A stretch of DNA of 64,000 bases from Avena insularis (Eukaryota > Streptophyta > Magnoliopsida > Poales > Poaceae): assembly GCA_023614405.1 (NCBI GenBank), contig CM042686.1, forward strand, positions 467,264,740-467,328,739. The letters run 5' to 3'. Below, piece by piece: positions 34,254-46,300 of this stretch. The notes under the pieces were generated by a model that worked only from the letters and a program-made list of their open reading frames with translations, had not been told where the DNA came from and ran no database searches. The stretch's first letter is position 1; each line of letters begins with the position of its first letter. A program made the position numbers and the translations under genes.

Positions 34254-35410
34254 TGATACGTCCAAAACGTATCTACTTTCCCAAACATTTTTGCTATTGT
34301 TCTTCCTCTAAAGTTGTGTGATTTGGATACAACTAACACGGACTGATGCTGTTTTTAGCAGAATTACCTTGGTGTCTAATTTTTGTGCAGAAAATCAACT
34401 ATCAGGAAAAATCCCGAGAAATATGCCAAAAATCCCATTTCACCAGAAGACTTGCGGATCCAGAAGACGTGACGGAGTGGGGCCACGAGGGGCCCACACC
34501 ACCTGGCCACGCAGGCCAGGCCAGGCCACGCAGGCCAGGCCAGGCCACGCCTGGGGGTGGTGTGGCCGCCTCGGCTGCCCCCTCAGCCTCCCTCTTCACC
34601 TATAAGTTGCCTCTTGACCTAAAAACCAAGGGGGTTCGACATTTTTCTAGAAAGAGTTCCGTGGCGCCGCCACCACCAGATTCCGCGATTCGGAACCAGA
34701 AACTCCATTCTGGCACCCTGCCGGGACGGGGAATTGGAGGAGATCATCGCCATCATCATCACCATCGCTTCTCCATCGACCATCAATGTTTCCCCCATCT
34801 ATGAGTGAGTAATCCCCCGCTGTAGGCTATGGGGATGGTAGGGATTGGATGAGATCGTTCATGTAATGGCATCAGATTGTTAGGGCATGGTGCCTAGTAT
34901 CTATTATTAGTGCTTTTTGACTTTGTTGCAACTTGTTATGCTTAATGCTTGTCACTAGGGCCCGAGTGCCATGATTTCAGATCTGAATATGTTATTGACT
35001 CATTATGATAGTATTTTTTATGGTCTTACTTGCAAGTTGTATACACATATTGTTGTCCGGAACCAAAGGCCCCGAAGTGACAGTAATCGGGATAACCGGA
35101 GGGAACGGCTTTGATGTGAGGATCACATGTGTTCACGGAGTGTTAATGCTTTGCTCCGGTGCTCTATTGAAAGGATCACCTTAATTGCCAGTAGTTCCCT
35201 TGAGGCCCCGCTGCAAACGGGCTGGCAGGACAAAAGATGTTGTGCAAGTTCTCATTGCAAGCACATATGACTATATATGGACAAAATATGCTTTATCTTA
35301 TTTATCTGCAAATGCCCTATGTTTTGATTGCCATATGAATTGTCTTGTCCATGCAACGCCCGTCCATCCATCCCTATGCCTACCGCGCTTTAATCCTACT
35401 GTTTACTGCA
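34254..35410 (+). repeat. 5' LTR (3' end deleted)
   Basis: Aligns with the 3' LTR from 48149 to about 49289. The last 232 bp are missing, and the sequence jumps from TTTACTGCA directly into gag. It differs from the 3' LTR by a 19-bp direct duplication (CACGCAGGCCAGGCCAGGC, twice at 34507-34545) and by a deletion of about 35 bp near 35280. Confidence 0.88.
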
Positions 35411-36523
35411 TGTCCATTACCTAAGAATGAGCTTCTTGATATATTTTATAATGGACTAACTAAAGAATCTAGGACATACCTGGATAGTTGTGCTGATTGT
35501 GTTTTTAGGAATAGGACTCCGAAAGAAGCTGAGGAATTAATGGCTAAAATAAGCAATAATTATGAAGACTGGACTCCTCCTAAACCAGCTATACCTGAGA
35601 CAACTATACGTGAACCAACTATTCCTACGCCTATATCAACATCAAAGAAGAGGGGAGTTATTGAACTAAATGTTGAAGTTATGAAGGAAGCCAAGAAATG
35701 TCTTAAGGACAAGGGAATTAAAGCTGTAGATGTCAAGAATTTACCTCCTATAGAAGAATTATGTAAGCCAATTCCCCACTCATCCACTATTGAGGTACAC
35801 TCTCTCCAACATTTTGATGAAGGTGATATTCCTTACTCTAAACCTCCTGATCAATGCTTAGAAGAATTTGATGTTTTTATTGTTTAGCAAGATAATTTTA
35901 ATAAAAGGGTGCAAAATCATCTAATGGAAAACACTAGAGCTATTATTGAGTTGAAGGATATTGTGGAAAGAACCTCTAATGATGTTAAAATGCTTGTTAA
36001 ACATTTTCAAATGTTTCAAACTCAAATTGATTAGCTTATTAAAGTACAAAAAGACTTGCTAGTTAATGCTGCTAAAGAAAAACATGCTTATGAAATTAGA
36101 ACTAGAAGTGGTGCTGCCACCCAGGATCCTCTATATCCTGAGGGGCATCCTAAAAGAATTGAGAAGGATTCTCAACAAGCTGAAAATAGCGGTACTACTC
36201 CTAAGAAAAGAAAAAAGAAACATAAAACTATTATAGAACCTTCTGAACCTGCTAAAGATCCTAATAGTATATATGTCTCTGATGCTGAAACTGAAAGTTG
36301 TAATGAAGAAAATGATGTTCCTGATAAAGAAAAAGTTGAAGAACCTGAAAGGCATACTAAGAATACTAAATACACTAAAGAAGATTTTGTTGCTAAGAAA
36401 CATGGTAGTGAAAGAGAGCCTTGGGTCAAAAAACCTATGCCTTTCCCTGATAAGAAACACAAGTCAAAGGAAGATGAACACTATAATAAGTTTTGTGAGT
36501 GGATGAAACCTTTATTCTTTTAA
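35411..36523 (+). pseudogene. gag of the Athila-type element
   Basis: Enters mid-gag at the deletion junction. Motifs include ELLDIFYNGL, RTPKEAEELMAKISNNYEDW, the linker KKRGVIELN, IPHSSTIEVHSLQ and later GHPKRIE..KKKHK and HYNKFCEWMKPLF, in the order known for Athila-lineage capsid/nucleocapsid polyproteins. Stops interrupt it at 35885-35887, 36032-36034 and 36521-36523, all in one phase. Lys/Glu-rich and low in GC (about 38%), unlike the GC-rich LTR. Confidence 0.85.
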
Positions 36524-37128
36524 ATTCCTTTGACTGAGGCTATTAAATTGCCTCCTTATTCAAAGTATATGAAGGATATTTTAACTCGAATAAAAGGAAG
36601 ATCCCTAATGAAGAAATTTCTACTTTGCTTGCTAATTATTCCTTTAATGGTAAGGTTCCAAAGAAACTTTGAGACCCAGGGATTCCAACTATTCCTTGCT
36701 CTATTAAAAATAGTTATGTTAGAACTACTTTGTGTGATTTGGGAGCAGGAGTTAGTGTTATGCCTTTTTCTCTCTATAAGAGACTTCAACTGGAAAAACT
36801 AATACCAACTGATATATCTTTGCAAATGGCTGATAAATCTACTACTATTCCTATTGGTATATGTGAGGATGTACCTGTTCAAGTGGCTCATAATTGCTTG
36901 ATATTAACTGATTTTATTGTGCTTAAAATGCCTAAAGATGATAATATGTCTATTATTGGGAGACCTTTTCTAAATACTGCAGGAGCTGTTATTAATTGCA
37001 ATCAAGGAAATGTGACTTTCAATGTTAATGACAAGGAACATACTATCTATTTCCCCAAGAAGATTGACAGCACTTATGGTTTGAATTCAATTGAACATGT
37101 TGAGGGCATTCAAGTTGGAGAAATATAG
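36524..37128 (+). pseudogene. Aspartic protease domain of the Athila-type element
   Basis: Continues gag through LPPYSKYMKDI, then a frameshift near 36585 and a TGA at 36670-36672. The retropepsin active-site motif reads LCDLGAGVSVMPFSLYKRL. Downstream are QMADKSTTIPIGICEDVPV and the flap/C-terminal IIGRPFLNTAGAVINC, and it ends at TAG 37126-37128. No reverse transcriptase follows. Confidence 0.88.
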
Positions 37129-38042
37129 TGTCCAATACCAAGACAAAAATATGAAACTATGATGATTGGGACCATTGCTATCAAGGTTGAGGTAACATAA
37201 TCATTAGTGGAATTCAAAGTTTTGTTTCATATAAAATTGTTTTGGTAACAAGACCTGATCATCCTTGTTAATAAAAGGATTTTAATGAACAAAACAATAT
37301 TTTCACCATGATTATCTCCGCTTACTTTTATTTTATCCATTTTAGTTTTTGCTTTCGTTTAGTTTACTTTTCTGTTGTTAGTTGCTTGCATATTAGAGTG
37401 TCTTAGAACTTTTGAAGTTTTATCTTTGTTTTGTCATTGCATCATTCCAAGAACATCTTTCTGTCAGAAAATCATTCGTCTATACCTGAAAATTGCTCAA
37501 AAATAAAGTGTCTCGAAAAATTCCAGAAAATTCATATTAAAATTTTACGTGAAAAAAGGGGCAGAGAAGTGCCTGGAGAGTACTAGGGGGGCCCACCAGG
37601 CAGGCACACCACCTGGTGGTCCGGCCAGCCCAGGGGCACGCCTGGCCATGGTGTGGGCCACCCCTGGCCCTCCACTCACTCTCTCAATTCCCACTTCTTT
37701 CTCTCTCCCGAGAAAACATTAGTTCTTTGCTCAAAATCGCGTTCTTGCTGTTCTTGCCCACAATTTTTCGATCTCCTTGCTCAGCCCACTTTTGCAGCTG
37801 AAATTTGGAGCATTTGTTCTCCGGTATGTGACTCCTCTGCTTGTCCAAGTAGATTTGTGTTTAGTGGTTTATATCTTGAGTATTTTGCTGCTGTAGGTGA
37901 CAGGTTGTGAGAGCTTGTAAGCTTGTTCAATGCTTAGAGATATTGTTTTGATGCATGTTTAGGCCTCTTACAAGTCCCTATGAGTAGTGCCCTTCATTAT
38001 GTATTCACTTTGCAATCACTTGTTTAATGGATGTTTAAATTT
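37129..38042. other. Deletion scar and leader-like region inside the Athila-type element
   Basis: After protease the sequence becomes AT-rich, then has a GC-rich patch (37570-37680; CCCACCAGGCAGGCACACCACCTGG) that resembles the GC-rich part of the LTRs. It then runs as a T-rich leader to a TTTCAG at 38040-38045. The pol genes expected here are absent. Confidence 0.6.
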
Positions 38043-39166
38043 CAGAATATCAAAGCTGAACAACCATACCTTTGGTGAAATATTTGAGAGGGACACGCCT
38101 AGGAGGTCAAGGCCCTCAAGATCAGCCTCTCAGTTTAGGCCTTCATACAATGAAGATCTCATTGCACCACGCTTTGGCAATGAAGGAGATGAGGGGGATG
38201 CTCACCCATCTACTTTTCCTTGTTTTACCTTTTTGCAAGCTGTAGGGATCCTTGATGATTTCTTACTACTAGTTCAAAGGATCGGTTTGACCTCATACAT
38301 GGAAGATGAGAGTGAGCAATATGCCGTCCTCACCAAACTTTTGTTGAGAGTTTTGTTTTCACTAACACCCCCTATCAGTCAACTGTTTCTTTCAGAATTT
38401 ATAATCTGCCTATTACCATGTCATTGGAAAGATTTTGCAGCATTATAGGTATAGGCATGATGGGGACCGTGAAGAATATCCAAGGTCGATCCGCTGATTT
38501 GCTAGAGATCTATCGAAGTGTGACAAATGACGATGACCGCGTAGCTCAGCGCGGGAAGATAAGAAACATCCAACTCCCAGCTCTTAGATACTTTGCTTAT
38601 TATCTTGCCACTAGCATTCTTGGTAGGGAGAACACAAGTAATATCTCCAATTATCATTTAGCCTTCCTCGCTGCTGCACTTAATAATGATACCCGGTACA
38701 ATCTTGGCTCTCTCATTGCTCACCACCTAGCTGCTAGGGGACCTATTTATGGGGGCATTATTGCTTCACGCATGGTTACTGCGTTAGAACTTTCTGTGGA
38801 TCCTAATGATACTTTATTGGCACCACAAAGGCTTGATCTTGCTGCCATGAAAACACATCAATTTGTCACTGCGGACTCTGATACGGACAATTTAGTATAC
38901 ATGATATTGTTTACTGACGGGGATGAAAGGGAGATTCCTTTGCCGCAACCTACTTTGTTCAGTGTTCACAAGAGGCCATGGTCGCATTCCAAGGAGGAGG
39001 TGGACGAGCATCTCCGCTTGCTTGGTTTCCACAGGCAGCACCAGGAGGATGTGCCCTCTTCGACTACTCTGCGCAGTACGGTGGGGCGTCCTCGAGCTCA
39101 TACCAGGACGAGGGTACCTCCTCGCCGTGCTACGGAGGCGCTCCCTCTTGGCCAGCTTGGGATTGA
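38043..39166 (+). pseudogene. Athila ORF1-type protein
   Basis: Begins just after a pyrimidine-rich TTTCAG. It contains RRSRPSRSASQFRPSYNEDL, RFCSIIGIGMMG, the helical core LPALRYFAYYLATSILGREN and YHLAFLAAALNNDTRYNLG, and DPNDTLLAPQRLDLAAMK. This arrangement is common in Triticeae Gypsy elements and related to the ATHILA ORF-1 family. A one-base loss in a T-run near 38340 shifts the frame, and a second shift near 39000-39030 separates it from a natural-looking C-terminus (GGAPSWPAWD) ending at 39164-39166. The function of the family is not established. Confidence 0.75.
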
Positions 39167-41258
39167 TACCCACTTAGGCCAAAAGCCTAAGCTTGGGGGG
39201 GAGGTACACCAACATCACACTCATCTCCATATCATGTTTAGTCGGTACTTTGTATATCCATGTTTTGTTCTCTTTTTAGTTTTCGTTCTTTCTTTACTTT
39301 TGCTTTCTAAAACACAAAAAGACCAAAAATATTTCTGTTGTTTCTCTTTGTTTGCTTCTTTTTCCTTTTCTTTGCCTTGGTTTGCTTCTTCCTTTTTGCT
39401 TTGTTTGAACTATTCGAAAAATCCAAAAAGATTTTGCTTTGCTTGTTTTTCCTTTTTGTACTTGCCTTTAAAAATTAAAAACTCCAAAAATATTTGTTGT
39501 TCTTCTTTGGTTTTGTGAAGTTTGTTGCAGGGTTCAGCAGTCCTCAGTGGAATTTGGTTTCATGTTATTATTCAAGCCACACAAGTGAAGGGCAATAATG
39601 AGGATTAATGACAACTTGAGGTGCGGTAAGAGGCAGGTAACGAACTCTATTTGTTTTCATTTTTGTACATATACTCGTCATTGTGGGCATGCTTAGTCTG
39701 TTCATGTAGAGTGTATGTTATTTATGGATGCTTAATAGTTCTTACTTTCTTATGATTAGCTCCAGCTCGCTAATAGTTTGTAGCATGTCATATGAATGTT
39801 TGCTTGAATTGCTCTATTCATAACTTGGTATGACACTATGGTATCCTCCTCTGAATGTTTCACTTGAAATTGACTTGGCACATGCTCATGCATGCATATG
39901 ACTGAAACAATAGTCAACTAAGCCTCGATGAATTATTTTGCCTCAGGGGTCTTGAATCACTTTCATGCCATGATTAGTCATGTTTGTTGCAAGCATGATT
40001 ATGATAGTTATTGCTCTCTCGTTTGTCGCTCCCTTACTATTGCTAGCCTTCACTTGCACTGAGTATGAGCTCTACTCGTGTTTCCAACTCCCCAAAACCA
40101 ATATTGCCAAAAGAGTCCACCATACCTACCTATTAGCATCGTTTGCTTTTCCGTGCATATTTAGTATGCCTTGTTTTCTTCTGAATAAAATGTTTGCTTG
40201 TTATGAGAAAGTTATTTAGTAAAGCTCTCACGAACTTGATGGAACACTTTATTTCTTGCACTTAATAAACCTGAACCATTGTGACTACCCATGAAAGTTA
40301 TATGCTTGCAAATTATAGGTTGGGAATTAGCAGAACCGTGTTGTCATGGGGAATGCTTTCAACACCTGTAAATATATACCCAGTTGATATCATGCTCTTT
40401 TGTTTGCGGATGTGGTCAGTGTGAAATAAAAGGGGAGCTTGTAAGTCCATGGGGTTATGTATGTGTGTTAGAGAAACGCCTGGGCCGCCGGTCTAATCCA
40501 TGCCTAATCATGGTGGAAACATGCAGCGTAACCATAATGAGTATCTATGAAACATTCTTCTTATAAAAAAAGAGTCAAATATTGAGAAAAAGAGAAAAAG
40601 AAAAAAAGGAGATATGAGAAAAGAGGAAAGAGAGTAAAAGCACCATTTTCCCATGGTAAATAAGAAGATTGCTGAGATGCTCGTTGTCTGCTTGCCTTGT
40701 CATTTTGATATGGGGATTCTTCTGTATCATCGGGCAAGGGGTACCCCGTTGGCGGTTCTCTATGATACGCATGTATTTACTATGACAAGAACTTACCGGT
40801 AACTAAAGTTGAGTAGCATGAGGAGCGGCCCTCGTACTCAAGGGACATGAGATTTCTAGTTTATAGTCTGTCAAGCATATAACTCAGGTTGGACCTCACT
40901 TTCACCTTAACCATTTAAAGATGTTTATGATAGGGGCAATGAGAGCTCAAAGCTAATGAGTACCATACTTTCAGCATTTGGAAGCCTTTCAAACTTTTCA
41001 AAACCTTTTCATTTCCTTGTTAAGTCTCCAAACATTCTATGAGCACTTTCTTGAGAGCATAATTGTCATTCTTAGTGTAATGTGCTTGTCTCAAAACATG
41101 ATTAATTGTGTTATGACTTTGATGCTTGTATCTTTGACATCTTTACTTCTAGTCTTCACTTGAACTTCAGAGGTGCCTTGGCACTTATGTTCTATAATCA
41201 AAGGCAAGCGAGAGACCACTCTATCATACCTTGTTATGAGCATTGTAATGTTGCTTAT
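39167..41258. other. 3' untranslated part of the Athila-type element
   Basis: Starts with a polypurine-like AAGCTTGGGGGGGAGG (39188-39203). T-rich stretches and conserved blocks follow (GCTCTCACGAACTTGATGG, GAAACGCCTGGGCCGCC, GAACTTACCGG..AACTAAAGTTGAGTAGC). The same blocks occur in order in the nested element at 44790-45600, so the two families share this 3' region. No coding capacity. Confidence 0.7.
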
Positions 41259-42884
41259 TGATACATTGCAAATATATCTATAATTTTTGATGTTCCATGC
41301 TTGGTTTTATCCACTTTCTTGTGTTTTGCCCACACTTTGGAGTACTTTTCATATGATTTCTTAGACTAACCTATTAACAATAGCCACAGTGCCAACTGCC
41401 TGTTTTCTGCTATTTTTGGTTCCAGGAAAGTCAGAAAATGAATATTCTCGGAATTGGACGGGACAAAAGCCAAAGTGCCTATTTTTCCGGATGTCATCAA
41501 GTGCCAAAATACGAGACGGAGAGGGGCCAGGGGCCACCACATCACCTGGCCGCGTGGCCAGGCTTGGCCCGCGCCAGGGGGTGGTGTGGCCGCTCACGGC
41601 ACCCCCTCAGCCTCCCCTCCCGCCTATAAGATGCCCTCGGAACGAAAACCCTAAGGGCCCGATCAAAAATCCACGAAAGAGTCTGTAGCCGCTGTCATCT
41701 CCATCCCTAGATCGGGAGGGATCTAAAGCTCTTCTCGACACTCTGCCGGAGAGGGGAATTCACCCTGGAGGCCTTCTTCATCACCATCCAAGCCTCCAGT
41801 GTGATGCGTGAGTAGTTCATCCTTGGACTACGGATCCATGTAGTAGCTAGATGGCTGGTTCTCCTCCTTTGTGCTTTCATGTTTAGATCTTGTGAGCTCC
41901 GTTCATGATCAAGATCATCTATTTGTAATTATACATGTTGTGTTTGCGGGGATCCGATGGATATTGAGATGCTATTTCAGATTGATTATTGATTCTATCA
42001 TGTCTTTGTTATTTGTGATCTTGCATGCTTTCCGTTGTTAGTAGCTATCTTGGCCAAGTAGATGCTAGCAACTCCAAGAGTTAGTATTTATGCTCGATAG
42101 TGGGTTCATGCCTCTGGTAATCTGGGAAGTGTAAATCTCTAAGGTACTAGATGTCTTTGTTGCTACTAGGGAGAAAACAACAATCCTTTGTTCATAGAAC
42201 AATCGTATTGTTTACTTTACACGCAGTTCGTAAAGCAATAATCTGTTGCTTGCAACTTAATATTGGAGGGGGTTCGGATGATAACCTGAAGGTGGATTAT
42301 TAGTCATAGATGCAGTTGGATGGCGGTCTATGTATAATGTTGCAATGCCCGATCAAGTCTCAAAGGAGTCAAGATGATTAGTATATGCATGTATTGCTTT
42401 CTCGATGTTTGTCAATTGCCCCGCTGTAATTTGTTCACCCAGCATGTTATCTATCTTAAGGAGAGCCACCTCTAGTGCACTATGGATCCCGGTCCTTGTC
42501 TTTTACATTCAATCTATAAACTGTTTCTGCTTTGTGTTTACTTTCTGCAAACTTTTACTTCTTTCCATTTGATACGTTTAATCCTTTGTTTTCCCCAAAA
42601 CACAGTGAGATTGACAACCTCATCGCAAGTTGGGGACAAAGTTCTGTGGTTGCGTTGTGCAGGTCTCCATGTTGCTACTAGCATCGGTAGTGCGCCCTGC
42701 CAAAGCTCAGCTAGTAACACCTTTGGGGTGTTTCCTTGCTCCTACTGGTTCGATTAAACCTTGGTTTCATAACTGAGGGAAACTTGTTGCTGTGCTCATC
42801 ATACCTTCCTCTTAGGGTTCCCAAGAAGCTCTACATCAACACCGCCATCAAGCATTTTTCTGGGCGCCGTGCATTGAGCCATCA
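41259..42884 (+). repeat. 5' LTR of the nested element
   Basis: Begins TGATACATTGCAAATATATC and ends GCATTGAGCCATCA. The head is a near-palindrome that could form a hairpin (intact in the 3' LTR, mutated here). A promoter-like CGCCTATAAGATGCC lies at about 41622. The last 39 bp repeat the sequence that follows the LTR (see the primer-site entry). Confidence 0.9.
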
Positions 42885-42894
42885 AGCATTTTTC

Positions 42895-42912
42895 TGGCGC
42901 CGTTGCCGGGGA
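42895..42912 (+). promoter_or_regulatory. Primer-binding site, tRNA-Asp type
   Basis: TGGCGCCGTTGCCGGGGA, the usual primer site of Athila-lineage elements, complementary to the 3' end of tRNA-Asp. It starts 10 bp after the LTR end. Confidence 0.85.
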
Positions 42913-43084
42913 GTCAAGGACATCTTCACAAGGGGAGTCCCTCATAACCAAGCTCTTTACTTTGTTATTTTTGTTTTTCTTAGTTTCTTTTTGCTTTGTT
43001 TGCTTGTTTTGTTATTCGAAAAAACACAAAAAATTTAGTTTTACAAGTTTGCTTTCTTATTGGAAAACCCAAAAAAATGACTAC

Positions 43085-43518
43085 TCTTGAAACACTAAGT
43101 TGTGTGACTTCACTAGCACCAACAACAATGATTTTATGAGCACACCTATTGCTCCACTTATGCCCAAAGACATTTATGAATCTTTGAAAACTTGGGGGCT
43201 TATTGAAGGAGGAAAAAAATATCTCTTGCTAATAATGCTACCATATTACCTATTGGAATAGTTGAAGGAGTGTTTACAAAGATCCTTGGGAAAATGATTT
43301 CTACTGATTATCTTGTTATTGAATGTGCAGGAAAAGGACAAATTATACTTGGAAGGTCCCTATTAGAACTCCTTGGAGCAATAATAGATGTGGGAAAAGG
43401 GACCATGCACCTTTCTTCTCCGCCAAAAAATCATATTTTCCCCAAGGTTAAGAATAAAAGTAAGAGAGGTAAGGGCAAGAAATTTGGTTTTAATGCTTCT
43501 TCATTTGAGAACACTTGA
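43085..43518 (+). pseudogene. Protease relic of the nested element
   Basis: Short reading with PLMPKDIYESLKTWGL, then (after a frame change near 43215) STDYLVIECAGKGQIILGRSL and LLGAIIDVGKGTMHL, the C-terminal half of an Athila retropepsin. The catalytic DLGA segment is missing. It ends at TGA 43516-43518 after a basic tail (KVKNKSKRGKGKK). Confidence 0.7.
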
Positions 43519-46300
43519 TTCTTTCTTGCTTCTTATGCCTAACTTACAAGCGTTAAAGAAAAGTAATTATTGGGAGATAACCAAATGTTTTAGATGAGTC
43601 TTGGAAGTTATTACTTCAGTAATAACCGCTCCTTATCCTTTTTATTTGCCTTTTGTGCCAAGAGTAACCTCTAATGAGAGAGAAGTAATGATTGGGAACG
43701 TTACTGTCCCGAAACAGATTTTTGTGCTTCACCGTAAAAATTCGTGAGAGAGCTCTGTTTGTCGGATTGAGCTGTAATTTTTTGTGCTTCTGCCCAGGTT
43801 GTTACCTAACTTTTTTTAGTTCAACAATTTTTGATTTGAGCAACAGAAGGTCTTCGAAAAAAATTCTTCTTTACCTGTTGGTCTGTTTTGATAGATTTCT
43901 GCCATTTTCTGCATTTGCTTCTTGTTGGTTCCTTTTTGAGTTCTTTTGGGGAATTGAGCTTTTTGAGGGAAGTGCTATAGTAGCTAGTGTTATAATGGAA
44001 GTTTATTTGGTGTTAGAACTAAACCTTAAGACCTTTTATCTTGAGTGCACTAATGTTGCTAAGAAAGATTGTGTGAAGTTTTGTATGAAGGAAAACTTTC
44101 AGGTGTATGGAAGGAATGAGTAGTGAGATGAAGGATGGACTAAAGCTCAAGCTTGGGGATGCCACACGTGTCACCCCAAGAAATATCCAAGAAGTACAAG
44201 CGTTAAAGCTTGGGGATGCCCAAGGCATCCCCTTCTTCATCAATAAAAATCCCAGGTTTCTTCCAAACGCTTCATTTTTATTGTTTCATGCACAGTTGTG
44301 TTGTTCTTGGAGCGTCTTCTTTTTCATTTTCGTTTTGGTTTTTCGTTTGCTTTGGTTTGCTTAGTTTTCTGAATAAATTGGTTGGACCCCCTCTTTCATA
44401 CATTGGTTTGCAAATAGTTTGGTTTGGTTTGGAAAAGAGTAGGAAAGTTCATGCTTATGTGGTAAAAAGAGCTCGTTTTTTACTGTGGCCTATGCTCTGT
44501 CATGCCATGCTTGATATTGTTTTGGCTTTATGCTTAGTATTCTTTGATGTAGCATGACTTGTTATAAACAATTGAGATTGCTTAATGTGCCTTGGATGAA
44601 TCATGCGTTGTTTTAGCATATTAAAGCATAGTATAGTGGTATTCTCCTTTGATGCTTTATTTGGGTTGACTTGGCGCATGCTCACACCATGTTATGACTA
44701 TCTCAAGTCACCATAGCCTTTATGATCCTTTAGTTTTCAACTTGTAGTATCACTTTATGCTTTGATCAATGATGTTTTGTCGCTTTGCATGATTATGGCC
44801 ATTATTGCTCTCTTAGTTTGTCGGTCCCAGTCTTTTGCTAGCCTCCACAACAAATTATGAGTTCCACTCATGCATCCAACTCCCTAAACCAAGTTATTCC
44901 AAAGAGTCCACCATACGTACCTACTAGATTATGCTATTCCAAGTATATTCATGCTTTTGTTTACCTTCTGAATTAAACTTGTGATGAGAAAACTAGTGAT
45001 TAAAGCTCTCACGAACTTGATGGCACACTTTACTTTTCTTGCCCTTAATAAACTTGAACCATTGTGTCATCTATGTTGTATATGCTTGCACTTATTTGTT
45101 GGGGATTAGCAGAACCATGCTTTCATGGGGAACGCTTTCAACATTGCACTTGGTACTTATACCTAGTTGATATCATGCTCTTTTGTATATGGATGTCGTC
45201 GGTGTGAAATGAAAGGGGAGCTTGTAAGTCCATGAAGTTATGTATATGTGTTAGAGAAACGCCTGGGTCGCTGGTTTAATCCATGCTGACATGGTGGAAA
45301 CCCGCAGCGTAACCATAATGAGCTGTCTATGAAGCATTCTTCTTATAAAAAAGGAGTCCTATACTGAGAAAGAAAAGAGAAAAAAAAGATATTATGAAAA
45401 GAGGAAAGAGAGAAAAAAAGCACCATATTCCCATGGTAAATAAGAAGATTGTTGAGATGCTCGTTGTTTGCTTGCCTTGTCATTTTGATATGGGGATTCT
45501 TCCATATCATCAGGCAAGGGGTACACTGTTGGCGGTTCTCTATGATACACATGTACTTACGATGACAAGAACTTACCGGTGACTAAACTTGAGTAGCATG
45601 AGGAGCGACCCTCGTATACAAGGGACATGAGATTCCTAGCTTATACTTTTTCAAGCATGTACACCATAGTTTGTTCACTTTAACCTTAATCACTTCAAGA
45701 TGCTTATGATAGGGGAAATGAGAGCTAAAAGCTATAAGTACCACAATTTTTGGAAGCTCTTTATGAGACTTGAATCCCTGCTTCCTTCTATGAAGGCCTT
45801 TCTTCCACTTATATGTTGAGTCTCCACCTTCTATCTTTATGCAACTACTTTGAGAGCATAGTGGCCATTCTTAGTTCTATGTGCATTGTCCCAAGACTAG
45901 TTGATTGATGCATAACTTGTTATTGCTTGTTTTAAACTATTGTATCTAGTCACTCTTATGAACTTTGAAGGTGTCCTATGCATTTATATTTGCTACTCTA
46001 TTGAGGGACAAGCTGAATACTATTATGCTATGTTTTCTTTATGTGAAACAAACAAACGTATTGCAAAGCATTGTTATTCATGAATCTTTTGTTTGTGCCT
46101 TTTCATGTTGCATCATAGTTTCTTTTTCTTATTGCTAGAACTTTGTCTTTCATGTTATGATTGAAGTACTATGATCCCAGCTTTGAATGTTTTACAAATA
46201 CTTTGATCAAGTCTTTGATGGTGCGTGTCACCTCAAAAATTATTCTTTCTTTTTGTCACTTACCTACTCGAGGACGAGCAGGAGTTAAGCTTGGGGATGT
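43519..46300. other. Noncoding internal region of the nested element
   Basis: No pol motifs. It contains two copies of AAGCTTGGGGATGCC (about 44147 and 44204) resembling polypurine tracts, the conserved 3' blocks shared with 40000-40800, and the actual polypurine tract AAGCTTGGGGATGT just before the 3' LTR at 46301. Confidence 0.7.

Noticed and set aside
34402..34599. Open frames in the GC-rich parts of LTRs (also near 2600-2967, 41361-41688, 46329-46727 and 48264-48668)
   Set aside because: They recur at the same place in each LTR, on both strands, and reflect GC-rich leader sequence rather than genes.
36131..36462. Minus-strand frames opposite gag
   Set aside because: They are antisense shadows of an AT-rich, Lys/Glu-rich gag frame.
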